NCBI GenBank assembly: GCA_036320915.1
Contig: JAXBDG010000011.1
Span: forward strand, 1,572,501-1,636,500
Reading direction: 5' to 3'
DNA: 64,000 nucleotides
Source of the DNA: Linnemannia elongata
Lineage: Eukaryota > Mortierellomycota > Mortierellomycetes > Mortierellales > Mortierellaceae
Part shown: piece by piece, positions 12,374 to 23,400 of the stretch
Layout of the letters: each line of letters starts with the position of its first letter
Numbering within the stretch: the first letter of the stretch is position 1
Program-made: the position numbers and the translations under genes
Notes under the pieces: model-generated
Databases searched by the model: none
Told to the model about the DNA's origin: nothing
The model's input: only the letters and a program-made list of their open reading frames with translations

Positions 12374-12650
12374 TCATGCTCCCTGCCACAGTTTGGACTC
12401 GTTCTCGATAATGACCGAGAAGCGCTCCTCCTAAAGTCATTCAAAACGTATTAGGTGTGAAAGTGTTAGCTGCGGAATCTCACGAACGATTGGAATGCTG
12501 CAGTGTTGGGTACAAACCCAACAAAAAAAAAGTGAGTCAATGGCTTGCCTTCTTTTTGATCTTGAGTGCTTCGAGGACATAGGCGGTGCCGACGACGAGT
12601 CCGACAGCGACGGCGGCACGCTTGCTTGACTTGCGAACGAATGGACGCAT
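12374..12650 (-). CDS. Small single-pass membrane protein, 52 aa, unknown function
   Basis: Two exons, 12650-12549 and 12430-12374, joined by a 118-nt intron with a GC-AG boundary: the donor AAG|GCAAGC matches the known GC-donor consensus and the acceptor is TTTAG. The 52-residue product starts MRPFVRKSSKRAAVAV, has one membrane helix at about residues 12-29 (AAVAVGLVVGTAYVLEAL), then a basic KIKKK and a polar tail ending in ESKLWQGA. Basic residues before the helix could mean mitochondrial inner membrane or ER. If the intron is not removed, the frame ends three codons later and gives a 37-residue peptide. It lies head to head with the zinc-finger gene at 12961. I do not recognise the family. 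Moderate confidence that it is a real gene, low on the exact 3' structure. Confidence 0.5.
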
Positions 12651-12960
12651 GGTTCCTGTTTGTTGAGGTGCTGTTGAATGTGTTCTTGTTGGATGTGTGT
12701 TTGACTGGGTTGGAGGCGGCTTTGATGGGTAGAAGACAAGAAGGCGAAATAACGGGGGCTCCCGAGGCTTTCATTGAAGAAAGAAGTGAAGATTTGTGAC
12801 TTGCCATTCGTTGTCCCACCAAGAGTCTCAACAAAGGGCTGCACCGCTTTTGCTTCTATTTTCTCCTCATTCATTCTGCATATGCCTTACATCTCCTACT
12901 TCGCCTTTTGCTAAGGGATTGCAGGACACAGCATTCACCAAACACGACCAACGGTCCACA
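12651..12960. promoter_or_regulatory. Putative bidirectional promoter
   Basis: A 310-nt stretch separates the start codons of the divergent small membrane-protein gene and the zf-4CXXC_R1 gene. It must hold the 5' UTRs and core promoters of both if the models are right. No TATA box or named operator is evident. Confidence 0.35.
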
Positions 12961-14722
12961 ATGACAGCCGAAGGAGAATTGTTGCAGTCGCAGTACGAGA
13001 GGGAGAGGGAGAAGAATCTCCTCGAGAACCAGCTAATGTTGACACAACTATTTGGCACAATGGTAACGATCACTTAACAAAAGATAAAATCGCTCAGCTT
13101 TTCGTACCAATAGTCAATTGGTACTGTCAGGAACGATCCACGTGAAAAAAGCGTTGGAGGGTGATGTTCTGGTGACGATTCATGAATTGGATCCCTGTTA
13201 TTTCAGCAGCATATTTACACGCCTTATTGTACGCGCTTCTTAATACCTATACGCGCTTCTTCATACTCATTCTTTCTCAGATAGCGAACAAACCATCTGG
13301 AGCACTACTAATCTAACACGTCGTCTATCAACTGCTTACTTGGAGTAGACTCCAGCCGTACCCAAACGACGCATCATCAAAAAACTCCTGACGAGCAAGG
13401 AAGTCGACGCCCTTGAGCAGTTGAACGAATCAAAAAAGTCCAATTCGGTCCAACCTCCATCTCAACCTGTGCGCTTTGTCTTTGATCATATCTACATCTC
13501 TCGTCGGACCTCTCGCCAAGCCGCCCAAAAAACCACCAAAGTAAGCCTTTCCTTCCTTCCTTGTTTATTCCATTTACTTAGGTCTTGCTATATACTGATA
13601 TATTACTTTGAGGTTGTGTTTTTCTATGGTTCTCCAAATAGAGGGTCAAGGAAGATGTTAAGATGTTATCATCGAGACGCAACTTCTACAGCCGCGATCA
13701 GAAGGGAAAACAACCAGTCGATGTTCTATCAAAGGAGGTTCGGAAACGACAGGCCAAACTCTTGGCAGCGGGACGCGTGAACCATTGTCATTTGTGTGCC
13801 AATTATATGAAGGCTGGTTGGGTAAGAAATTTGGGACGTTTTTGATTGCCTAGTAAAGCAAAGTTGCAAGGACGTGTTTTTTTATATTTGATAGAGCAAG
13901 ATAGATCGTGAAATGATTAGGTCGTTCTCTTAGGCTTATTCCCTTTCATCTGATTCTCTGTGGTTCGTTAGATCCCATGCTCGAGCTGCGATCAACGATT
14001 CCATTATATATGCTTGAAAAGGCGGCTCAAGGTCAACGCTAACAAGTTTACAGAGAATTGGTTGTGTCCCATTTGTTGCGAAGTTTGTAAGTTTTTTTTA
14101 TTTTTATTTTTATTTTATTTTATTTTATTTGCTGTGAAGCGTAGCTCTTACTTGTTTGTCGTTCCCGGAAATTAACTATATGCGGACGAAATTAATTCTC
14201 ACCGTGCGCCGCGTGGTCATTTCTCACCCGTTAGGCAATTGTGATGACTGCAGGGATTCAGAGTGGAAGCACTCAAACGGACCAGTGCGGCAGTTACAGA
14301 GCAGTGATTATAATTGGAGACGCGGGAGCGAGGATAATTCTGGAGACGAAGTAGATACAGACCAGGGTGGACAAAAGGATGCGCAGCGTCGATCACAACG
14401 AAAACAGTTGCGCTCAATAGTGGGAGGAAAACAGGATGGTTGGGAAAACATGGGATCAAGACTGTCGTGTAGAGAACAACCACGGCGCGCAGCTCAAGGG
14501 ACAAGGGGGCGTTTCCAGGAGGTCGAATATCTGAGCGAGAGTGAGGACGATTGGATCGCGCCTTCGACTCGCGGTCCCAAACGCGAGCGTGAAACAGAGC
14601 AGCGGACAAGGATTTATGTCGACGTTGTGGAGAGCGGAGAGGATGGGGATGAGGTTGAAGATGAGGGTGATGTGGATCGGAGCGGCGAGGACGCAGACTC
14701 AGACGAGGGCGAGGATGAATAA
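12961..14722 (+). CDS. CDCA7-like zf-4CXXC_R1 zinc-finger protein
   Basis: Five exons: 12961-13062, 13349-13540, 13642-13821, 13972-14086, 14235-14722; all in phase, 358 residues. The Cys cluster at residues 147-202 reads CxxC (147, 150), CxxC (161, 164), CL (172-173), then WLCPICCEVCNCDDC (190-202). This layout matches the zf-4CXXC_R1 fold of CDCA7 proteins, with its WxCPxCxxxCNCxxC end. Where CDCA7 has FCxxCL, this protein has FHYICL, so a His replaces one Cys. The N-terminus is basic/coiled (KRRIIKKLL), and the C-terminus (exon 5) is long and acidic, ending in runs of Glu/Asp. In vertebrates CDCA7 partners the remodeller HELLS and supports DNA methylation; that role here is inference. Alternative: a PHD/RING-like nuclear zinc finger. 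AATAAA at 15071-15076. Confidence 0.65.
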
Positions 14723-14997
14723 GTAAACATAATGGAAAGAGGAGTGGCGGGACATAACCTCACCTCCGAAGGTCAACTTGGACGAGGGTACCAACCACAG
14801 TTGTAGTGGTCATCTGTATCCGCTTTATGTTTTCGTCTTCCTTCCCCACTCCTTACTGCCCCACTCTCCAGTTCCAACCTTTCACTTTCGACTATCCATC
14901 TCCCGCCTTCCACTTTCCTTGTCTGTATTTGTAACTATTTTATTTCTTTCTCGTCGCTTACGGTTCCTCTGACGCGTATTGCTTAATTCGTTTTGTC

Positions 14998-14998
<1 letters not shown>

Positions 14999-15031
<33 letters not shown>
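14999..15031. repeat. T33 homopolymer
   Basis: Thirty-three uninterrupted T between the zinc-finger gene stop (14722) and its polyadenylation signal (15071). It may sit in the 3' UTR. One of four homopolymers of nearly identical length in the window. Confidence 0.9.
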
Positions 15032-15034
<3 letters not shown>

Positions 15035-15309
15035 TTCTTGAACAGACCATGCTGGCCAACGTATAATACTAATAAATGGATGTATTTTTTTTATGACACA
15101 CACAAATGACACGAGTGCCCATGCAGGAAACAGGATCCTTGCTATTGTCTACATGGACATAGATGATCAATCCTCTCAACATTGTATATCCTCTTTAGAG
15201 TGATGGTATTGGAGTGGTTCGAAGGCTTTTAATTAGGTGGTATATAAGTTTTTAAATAAGACGGTAGATGGTGACGAAGGAAGCCTGTGCGTGTGGGTGG
15301 AAGGGAGGC

Positions 15310-15326
15310 GGGGGGGGGGGGGGGGG
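15310..15326. repeat. G17 homopolymer beside a stop codon
   Basis: Seventeen G on the plus strand end one base before the stop codon (15330-15328) of the minus-strand membrane-protein gene. The transcript would carry a C17 tract at the start of its 3' UTR. Confidence 0.9.
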
Positions 15327-15327
15327 T

Positions 15328-15592
15328 TTAGTCGATCTCCATGACACGGCCGCCAGTAGAGGATGTGCCAGCGTTGGGGGAAGGACGTCCGTCATTGACG
15401 AGATGACCCTTGAGACCGCGTCCAAAGTTGAGGTAGCAGACCGCTGCATTGGCAATCGTCAGTAGAATGGCGACTAGGCACAGCGACGCTGGAAGATTCA
15501 GAAAATCAAAACGAAAAAAAAAAAGAGAGGCTGTTAGGCAATGAAGTCTTTCAAACGGGGGTAGAGAGAGAAGCTGGAAAGATTGAACAAAT

Positions 15593-15632
<40 letters not shown>

Positions 15633-18600
15633 AACTTACCAAAGAGTGTCAGGAACCTGACGACACCTTCGTAGATGGGGACCTTCTCGCCGTGGTACAT
15701 GCGGACAATCTTGTAAATAAAGTAGACGACGCCGGCCACCATGGTTGTGAAAAAGACCGCCATCCATCTGCGGCTCTCGTGTCGGACGGCATAGATGGCG
15801 ATGTAGAGAATTGGGATTGTCACGAACAGGATGATGATGGTGAGCCAGTACTCTGGGTCGTTGGACCGCCGCGTCAGAGTCAGATAGATGAATTGGATCG
15901 AAAAGCCAACAAAGAAGAACAGGTCGACCTTGATCAAGACCAGGTAGATTTGGTAGGCACGGTACATTTCTAAATAAAAGAGGAGAGAGTAAATGCAGGG
16001 GTTGCCTAGGCGTCAGTCGACATAGTTTTTCCTTCCCTCCGCGTCCGATGTCTCTGCTCAATGCACCTTCCAAGCTCAACTTATACCACCCCCTGTTTTC
16101 CTTGTTTCTCTTTCCTGTTGATAAACCTCCTGACCAGCTCAACCAACAATGCAAACCATAGAATCTTCTTGTTCACAAAGAGCAAGTAACAATTACAAAA
16201 TAGAGCTCTGCCCTAGCTTGTTCCACTTACTCTTGATATTGGGGTCAGCACCAATCTTTTTATAAATCTTCCATCCAAACTCCTGGAAAAGTCGGTAAGC
16301 GAGCCAGGTGACAAGACACTGCGTGATACCAAAGACACAGACCATCACGATCAAGAAGGGTTGCAGAGATGTGTTCAGGTCCATGGCAACCTCCGTCGAT
16401 GTCTTCCCTGGCTTGGAATCAAAGAAGCCTCTATCTCCTGCGTCGGATAGTGATCTCTGGATTTGTGAAATCTCAAAGATCGAATAGACAAAGCAGCAGA
16501 GATTGAATAGGACGATTCCAATCAATTCAATGGTGTTTTGTGCTCGAACCTATCGGTCGTAAGTTACAAACAGAAAAACAAAAAAATAAAAAAAAGAACG
16601 CCAGTGGAGGGGGAGTGAGGAAGGAAAGAAAAATGAGCATGTGTAAATTGAGAACTAGCGATGCGTGCTGATATACCCATTGGGGACGTTTTGAGCCGCT
16701 TCATATTGTCGCATGCTCGGAACAGCCACATCCATCCATAACGTATTATTCAATAGAAACAGAAACGCAGAAGAGAAAAAAAAACTTACAGCGTCCCAGG
16801 CAAAGACGAGTTGGAAGAGCTGCGCAAAGACAAAGACGATGAGGTAGGCAGGGATAGCACGCGACTGGTTCCGGGTATCCAGGTATGGCGGCAGTGATAT
16901 GCCTGCGTTGGGGCCATCCGTAGGTGGCGGCAAAGAGGTGTCGACGAGGCTGCCAAAGTACAGGACGACAATCACGACCTGCATTATAATGACCAGCAGC
17001 GCCTCGACTCCAATGACTCCGATAAGACCCTTACCGTAGACTGAGCAAGGGAACCTGTAGAGCCGGCGGAGGCGCGACCTGAAGGTGCCGTCGTCATGGC
17101 TGTCGGGGAAGGAGGAGGTGGTGAGGGAAGAGTCGGCGTGTTGAGGCTGTGGTGGGTATGAGAAATAGCCTGGGGGTTTAGGTTCACCACTTGCCGCTCC
17201 GTTGTTACTGTTGTTGTTGTTATTGTCTTGCCGTGCGACCCGGTGTTGGTTACGATGGTGGGAGTCGTTCTGGAGGTTCAGACGCAAGGAGTCTTCGGCC
17301 TGCAACTGCTGCTGGAGCCGTTCCTGATGTTGTTTCTGCAGCTGGAGCTGTTCTCTTTGTTGTTGTGTTGGTTGACGAGTGATGTTGGGGGTGTTGTTAT
17401 TACTTTGATAGTTGTTGATATTGCCCTGCTGACTCCTACTGTAGTCACCGTTGCCATCGTTATAGTTGCTGTTATTGTTGTTGCTGTACATGTTGCTGTT
17501 TGTGTTGAATGCAGACGGAGAGGAGGTGAAGGCGTAGGAGGAGGAGAGTGGAGGCGAGGAAGGGGAGAGTGGATCGGCGAAGGCGGGTTGGTATGGACTA
17601 TTGTGGTAGAAGTCCTGTTTTTGATGTTGTTGTTGTCCTTGAGGGGTGTGGTCCGCAGACAAGGCGACCTGCTACGGAGAAAGTGAAGAGAAGAGAGAGA
17701 GAGAGAGAGGGACGTGAATTTGATTATGAAAGTGGATGGATGAGAGGAGAGGATGATGGAAAAGTAGGGTGTGCAAGGTGTGAAGAAGAAAAGGGGAGGA
17801 GGAAGACAGGTGGAAGGGAAAGAAGAGAAGAAAGAGAAGAGAGGGAAAGGGAAAGAAGGAAAGGTGTGAGAGAGTGGAGTGAGTGGAGAGAAAGAGCAAA
17901 GAGTAGAAAGGAAAGGAGAAAGAAAAGGAGAATAAAAAAAAAAATAAAAAATAAGAGGGGTCAGTCGTTGTTGTCTTTGTTTTCGGTCGAAGAGGAAGAA
18001 TGAGAAAAAAGACAAGGCACAAAACACAAACAAAACACAAAGGGAAAACAGGCGTAAACATGTCCTCGAAACACATCTTTGTAAGAACCCCACCCCCACC
18101 CCTTCTTTCTTGCACTTCCCGCCCGACAATTGCACCCATTGGTCTCATATCACCCCCGCCCCTTCTTTGTCCTTCACACCATTACTCTCACACACACAGC
18201 CCATACACACCCACTCCATTCAATGACACGGCACGGCGCATTTTTGATATTCAAAATAGAAAACGACAACGCACCAGGGAGAACAGGGAACCGGCAAGAA
18301 CGGTAAGATGGATGGAGTGACCGATTGGCATAGATAGTAGGCAGGCTGGAAGATGGGAAGATTGGAGGGTGTTGCTCTTGCTTTGTTGCTGTTGCTATTG
18401 TTCAACCAAGAACCATTGATAGTGGTTGAATGGCGGACCAGATGGCTGGCTGTTGAACAGTGGCTGTTGCCGTCTTGTTTCTCACTCATTTTTTTTTTTA
18501 ACCGACGGAGCCCCTTTTTAGCTCAACCCCCCGTGCGTATAACAACCAAAAAGAAAGGAACAAGAGGAAAATCTGTGTCTACTTTCTAACGAGACAAAGT

Positions 18601-18714
18601 CCTGCATGTTGCTTGATAGTCTTTTTTCTTTTTCCTTTTCTTTTTTCACATGAACGGTGAACAGAAGAGGGTAGATAACACACTTACTGAGAGTTGGCTG
18701 ATGTTGTCTGCCAT
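15328..18714 (-). CDS. UPF0658-type Golgi membrane protein, eight predicted helices
   Basis: Five exons: 18714-18688, 17671-16790, 16549-16231, 15969-15640, 15488-15328; in phase, 572 residues. The first exon is only nine codons (MADNISQLS) and is followed by a 1,016-nt intron. It was chosen because the second exon is open to its acceptor without a usable ATG at its head. The first ~220 residues are Gln/Asn/Ser-rich and disordered. Eight hydrophobic segments follow, among them LIGVIGVEALLVIIM, ELIGIVLFNLCCFVY, DLFFFVGFSIQFIYL and WLTIIILFVTIPILYI. The order of helices and the AYQIYLVLIKVDLFFFVGF segment recall the fungal UPF0658 Golgi apparatus membrane proteins, whose molecular role is unknown. 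The last intron contains a 33-nt homopolymer close to its donor. Family assignment is from memory of the pattern and is moderate. Confidence 0.7.
15595..15627. repeat. A33 homopolymer inside an intron
   Basis: Thirty-three A on the plus strand, read as U33 in the minus-strand transcript. It lies about a dozen bases after the donor of the last, 151-nt intron of the UPF0658-type gene. Confidence 0.9.
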
Positions 18715-20486
18715 TGTTGATAGGAGAGAGTGAGAGAGAGAGGTGTGTGCGATTTTGAAACAATGTAAAGAAACAGTAGGGGAATGTGGTCGTGCTGGGT
18801 GAAACTGACGATGAGAAAGAATTGCTCGTTACGAATTGATGGGAATAAGAAAAAGAATGAAAGTGGTTGAAGATGGAATAACGGTCAGAAGTGAACGGCG
18901 GAACAGATATATAAAAAACGAGGGTCGTTAGAATTGAGGTGTGAAGCGTGAAAGGAGAGAGAAAAAGCAAAGAGGTAAGAATGCAAAACGGGTAGTGATA
19001 ATGAAAAACAAATGAGAGGCGTGAGGGGGCGGAGGAGAGAAGGATGAAAGAGAAAGAGTAAAAGAAGGAAGGAAGGAAGAAAAAGAAAGGAAAGGAAGAC
19101 ACGACAAGGGAGGAATGAAAAACAGAAAGAGAGAGAGTGAGTGAGTGAGCGAGAGAGTGAGCGAGAGATGGAAAGAAGAACACAAACAAGCATTTTTACC
19201 TTTACCTTTGTTGACATTGACAAGGACGACCGTTGGTGGGAGAGTGAGATCCCGAAAGGCGAAACGTGCCAGGGGGGTTTTGATTTGACATCAAAAGGGA
19301 AATTGAAAAGGGATAAAAATGGGGGGATATCATTGAATTGAGGCGTAGCCGCCTAAGTTGCTGAAAGTAAAAAAAAAAAACCGAGGCAGAGTAAGCGAGT
19401 CCCGAGGGAGAGTAAGGTGGGCTGTGCCCCCGCCCCCAAAAAGAGACTAATCGCCGCCATTGTTGTAAAAAAGAAGTGCGTGCTCAATCTCTTCTTCCCT
19501 CCTTCTCATCTCAAGTTCTCAACTCAACTCAACTCAATCCAACCCAACCCTCCCCATCTCCCTTCTAGTCTCTTCTCCCGCTCACTCGCCTTAGCCTTCC
19601 TTCCTTCTCTTGGCTCTCAATTGGCACCGTCATCATCATCCTTCCTTCCCTCCCTTTTGTCCTTGGAGTTGTGCTTGGGTCAATAAAGCAGCTTTCTTTT
19701 TTTCGACTGCAAATTTGAGAGCACTTTTTTTCTTTTTTCTTTTTTGTCATCATTGGCCCTGCATCTGCATTTGTCCTTTTGCCACCACCACCACAAGCAC
19801 AGACGGCGAGAAAGAGAAACCAGACCAAATCATCTAAAACAGAAAAAGGGAAACCCTCGGCAATAGGGTCGAGTCGTTCTTCGTTTGACTATCCGCTCAC
19901 AGATTGAATTCTGTGCCTCGAACTTCTTTGTCATTTTTTATATATCCGCAACTACACACGTATTCAACTCCAACTGGCATTTTGACTAAGTATTCCAGAA
20001 GACACAGACATCAACCGAAATAGCTCAGAGAGCAAAGTATCCCTGGGTGTGTCATCGTCTTTGTGGGCCCTGTCTGTCTCAAAACTAGCCCGGATGATAT
20101 TTAGGAACCACTCTCTAGCGCATTATCATATTCTAATTGTGATATGGCTGATGTTGCGTGCCGCCGTTGCATGCAATTAACTTTACAAACAAAAGTCTAA
20201 CATGAGCATTACGAGCATAAAGTATGTTTTCTCCGAGGAGAAGTCTCTAGTAAAAAGTGTAATAGTCGATTGCTGTGTGTCTGTCCCCCCTCCACTTTCC
20301 TTTGAGTGGGGGAGGGGTTTGTGTGTTAAGAGATTTTCTTTCCCTTGTAGGTGTAAGAAGGGTGGCTCCGTCTGGCGCAGTTGAACACTCGCTCATCATG
20401 CTACTCCACACTTCAAGCTCCTACAGTACGATACTAATGCACCTTCGAAATGGAGTCTACATGTATTATTGTATGATACTCTTTTC
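18715..20486. other. Intergenic, no gene seen
   Basis: About 1.8 kb holding the promoter side of the UPF0658-type gene and the 3' flank of SKI3. From 18720 to 19180 the plus strand is strongly purine-rich (GAGA, GAAGGAAGGAAG). From about 19480 to 19760 it is pyrimidine-rich. Frames across these tracts encode repetitive Ser/Phe/Leu or Arg/Glu peptides only. Confidence 0.6.
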
Positions 20487-23400
20487 CTAACTACGCTGCT
20501 GCAGCTCCTGAGTAACAGCACCAACAACCTGCCACGCCTCCCGTCGCCAAGGTGCCGCCATAACACTATGCTGGGCCATCACATGGGCCTTGTTCAACCG
20601 CTCCTGGCTCAGACGGTGCTCCTCATCTAGCTTCTCCTTCTTCACATTCTTCCATCCGCGAACCTTCTGCTGCTTCTCCTCATCCGCCAACAGCAGCGTG
20701 CCTGCCAGATGTCCATACCCTCTCGACAGATCCGAAGCCTGAAGACTATCCCGAGCCTTGAGGAGATCCACTGTAGCCTGGGCGTTAGACTGTGCGACTG
20801 AGTAAGGTGTCGAACCTGTGGTTCCGATCATCGTCGAAAGATGCTCGGCAAGTCGTCTCCAAAGCATTGCCTCTGTTGGTGACTGGTGGATCGACTTTGA
20901 CAACGATTCGATCGACAACTTGGACTCGTTCAAGAGCGAGTAGTATTGACTGATCATCTTGTCCGAACGCATCTCGGGATCCATCTCTGCAAGCTCCTGT
21001 CTCGAGAACTTCAAGATCTCTTTCAATGCCGCTGTCGCCAATGTCTCATCGTCCTGAACCAGACCCATCGCACTGAGTCCAAAGATAGCAGGAAGATGGC
21101 TGGGAGACTGGGCAATGCATCTAAACAACTCGTCCTTGGCCGCTGCACGTTGCTCGTCTCCACCCAAAGCCCACAGGACCTGACTCAATAGCACAACCAC
21201 ATCATCGCGAGACTGCTCCATGCCCGCGATCTGCTCAGTCTCACCAAGCGCAACCTCAAACATTTGCAAACTGCGCTCCAGCTCTCCGGCATAGTACAGC
21301 GCCAGTCCCGCTCCGAGATGCTTGCACGTCCTGACCACACTCGGGACAGCATCGGGACCCTCCAGCTCCAACGAAATCTCGTAGGCCTCGACGGCACCGG
21401 CATAATCCTGCATTGACAAGAACGCACGAGCCACGTTGTGATGCAACATCATCTTGCGTCTCCTATGGTCGTTACTTAAGGACGCCTCGCTATCCTCGGC
21501 CTCCTCCTCGTTCATGATCCGGATCGCCGTCAAGAAACACTCTGCTGCTCCCTCGGGCTGCAGGAACCTCTCACGCATCAGACCCAACAAGTTCCAGCCT
21601 GCAACATCTCTAGGGCGCTGATCCAAGTATTTGGACAAGGCGAAGGCAGGGGTGACAAGCAAGTTGGTGGCGCTCGTGGATGCTCCCTTCTTGTTGCCAG
21701 AGGTCGATACAGTGCTGGTCTTGTGAAGCCGAGTCAGCATGTCGGTAAAGGCGTTAACAGCGTAACCGTAGTTGGCCTCCAATATTGAGGCAGTACTGGA
21801 CTCGCAAGCATGGGCGTACAGTGCCGTCGATTCGTCGCTTCCCCAAAGGCTAGCCACGCATGCCTGACCTGTCCATGCCTGAGCAAACGATGGATCCAGA
21901 GTCTGAGCAGTTGTGAAAGCTTTAAGGGCGAGATCCAGTTCCGAGTTGAGAATGTACAAGAATCCGAGGTTCGACCATGGTACAGCATCCTACGAACAAG
22001 AGTTGAAAGCGTTAATTAATACTCGTCATTGGGTAGATATGCCACACAACAATATAACTGCGCTTCACGCATAAAATACCTTGGGGTCGTATTCAATGGC
22101 TTTGATGAAGGCATGTTGACTGATCTTGGTGTTGGTGGTCAAGGCGGCAACTCCAAGGGCGTTCCAGACCATGGGACTCTCTTCCTCAAACTGCAGCGAG
22201 GCCTTGAGGCAGCGCATGGCAACCGAAAGCCAGATTTTGGCATGGCCAGCAGCCTCAGCGGAACGGTTTTTCCTAGTAGCGTTCTCGTAACGGTAGTAGT
22301 ATGTCAAGGCAATGTCGTACCAGCAATGAGACGCCTGATGTCCTTCGTTTCCGTTCAAAATGTTGGCTCTCTTGTACGCCATTCCTGCAATCGCAAAGAT
22401 TACGTCCAATGCACGTGAGCTCTGCTCCGTTGTAGCGTTGTAAAGATCCGCTGGTGGGTTCGTCCGGGCAACCTCCATAAGCTCCTGGTCGAGTTCCGCG
22501 GGGAAGTGGAGAAGTGAGTTTGTCTCAGCGGGCACAATGGAGGTGATTCCAGAGAGAACATCGAAGGGGCAGAGGTGCAGGTACTTTGGCACAGCACGGT
22601 AAGCAATACAGGCGTCTCCGACCAACTTCCACGCAGATATGAGGTCACTGTCCAAGTTTAGGAGCTGAAGGGCATAGTCAAGTGCATGACCGCAAGATTC
22701 TGCAGAACGACCATAGTAACCAGACACAAAGAACTCCTTGCTCTGCTCCAGATAGCTCTCAGCCATACCCATCAAGGATGGAATATGCTGCGGCTCTTTG
22801 TTCCTCTCTGCAGACCCGAGAGCGACCCGGTAATGCTCAATAGCCTCTGGGTACATACCAAGTCTCTGATGCACGCGAGAGATGTGGTATGCGGCGACAG
22901 TCGAATCCGGGAGTAGTTCCTTCATCCTGGTAAACGCCTTCAGGGCGGCCATGTAACGACCCTCATGCTGGTAGGCTTCAGCAACACCCTCCCAAGCCAG
23001 ACCGTCCTTGATGTCGTTGCGCAACAGTTTCTGGAACGCGCCCATGGCTTCCAGGTTGTTGCCACGGCTCAGCTCAGCGAATCCAAGTCTGCTCAAAGCC
23101 CAGTTGGCTTTGCCGTTAGCTTCGATGACCTTCTGGTAGACGTCCATTGCGCCCTCCAAGCTATCGTTGCTCAAGAGGTAGTCACTCAGGTAACGTCCCG
23201 CATCACCCTCGCGGGGGTCCAACGAGAAGGCGTGCTGGTAACACTTTTCGGCACGCGTCTCATCCTGAACCACTTCCCGATAGTAGTGTCCAAGGTATGT
23301 GAAAGCACCTGCGCAATGGGGGTCCAACTTGGCAGCGGCAATGAGCTGAGTATGACTGTACTCTGCATTCTCCCGATATTCGCCTAATCACATCATTCAA

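Noticed and set aside
15055..15120. AT-rich 3' flank considered as a retroposon end because of the T33 tract
   Set aside because: No target-site duplication, internal promoter boxes or second copy is visible in the window.
18518..19189. Long Ser/Phe/Leu minus-strand frame
   Set aside because: It arises from a purine-rich tract on the plus strand; overlapping frames are similarly open and none shows family motifs.
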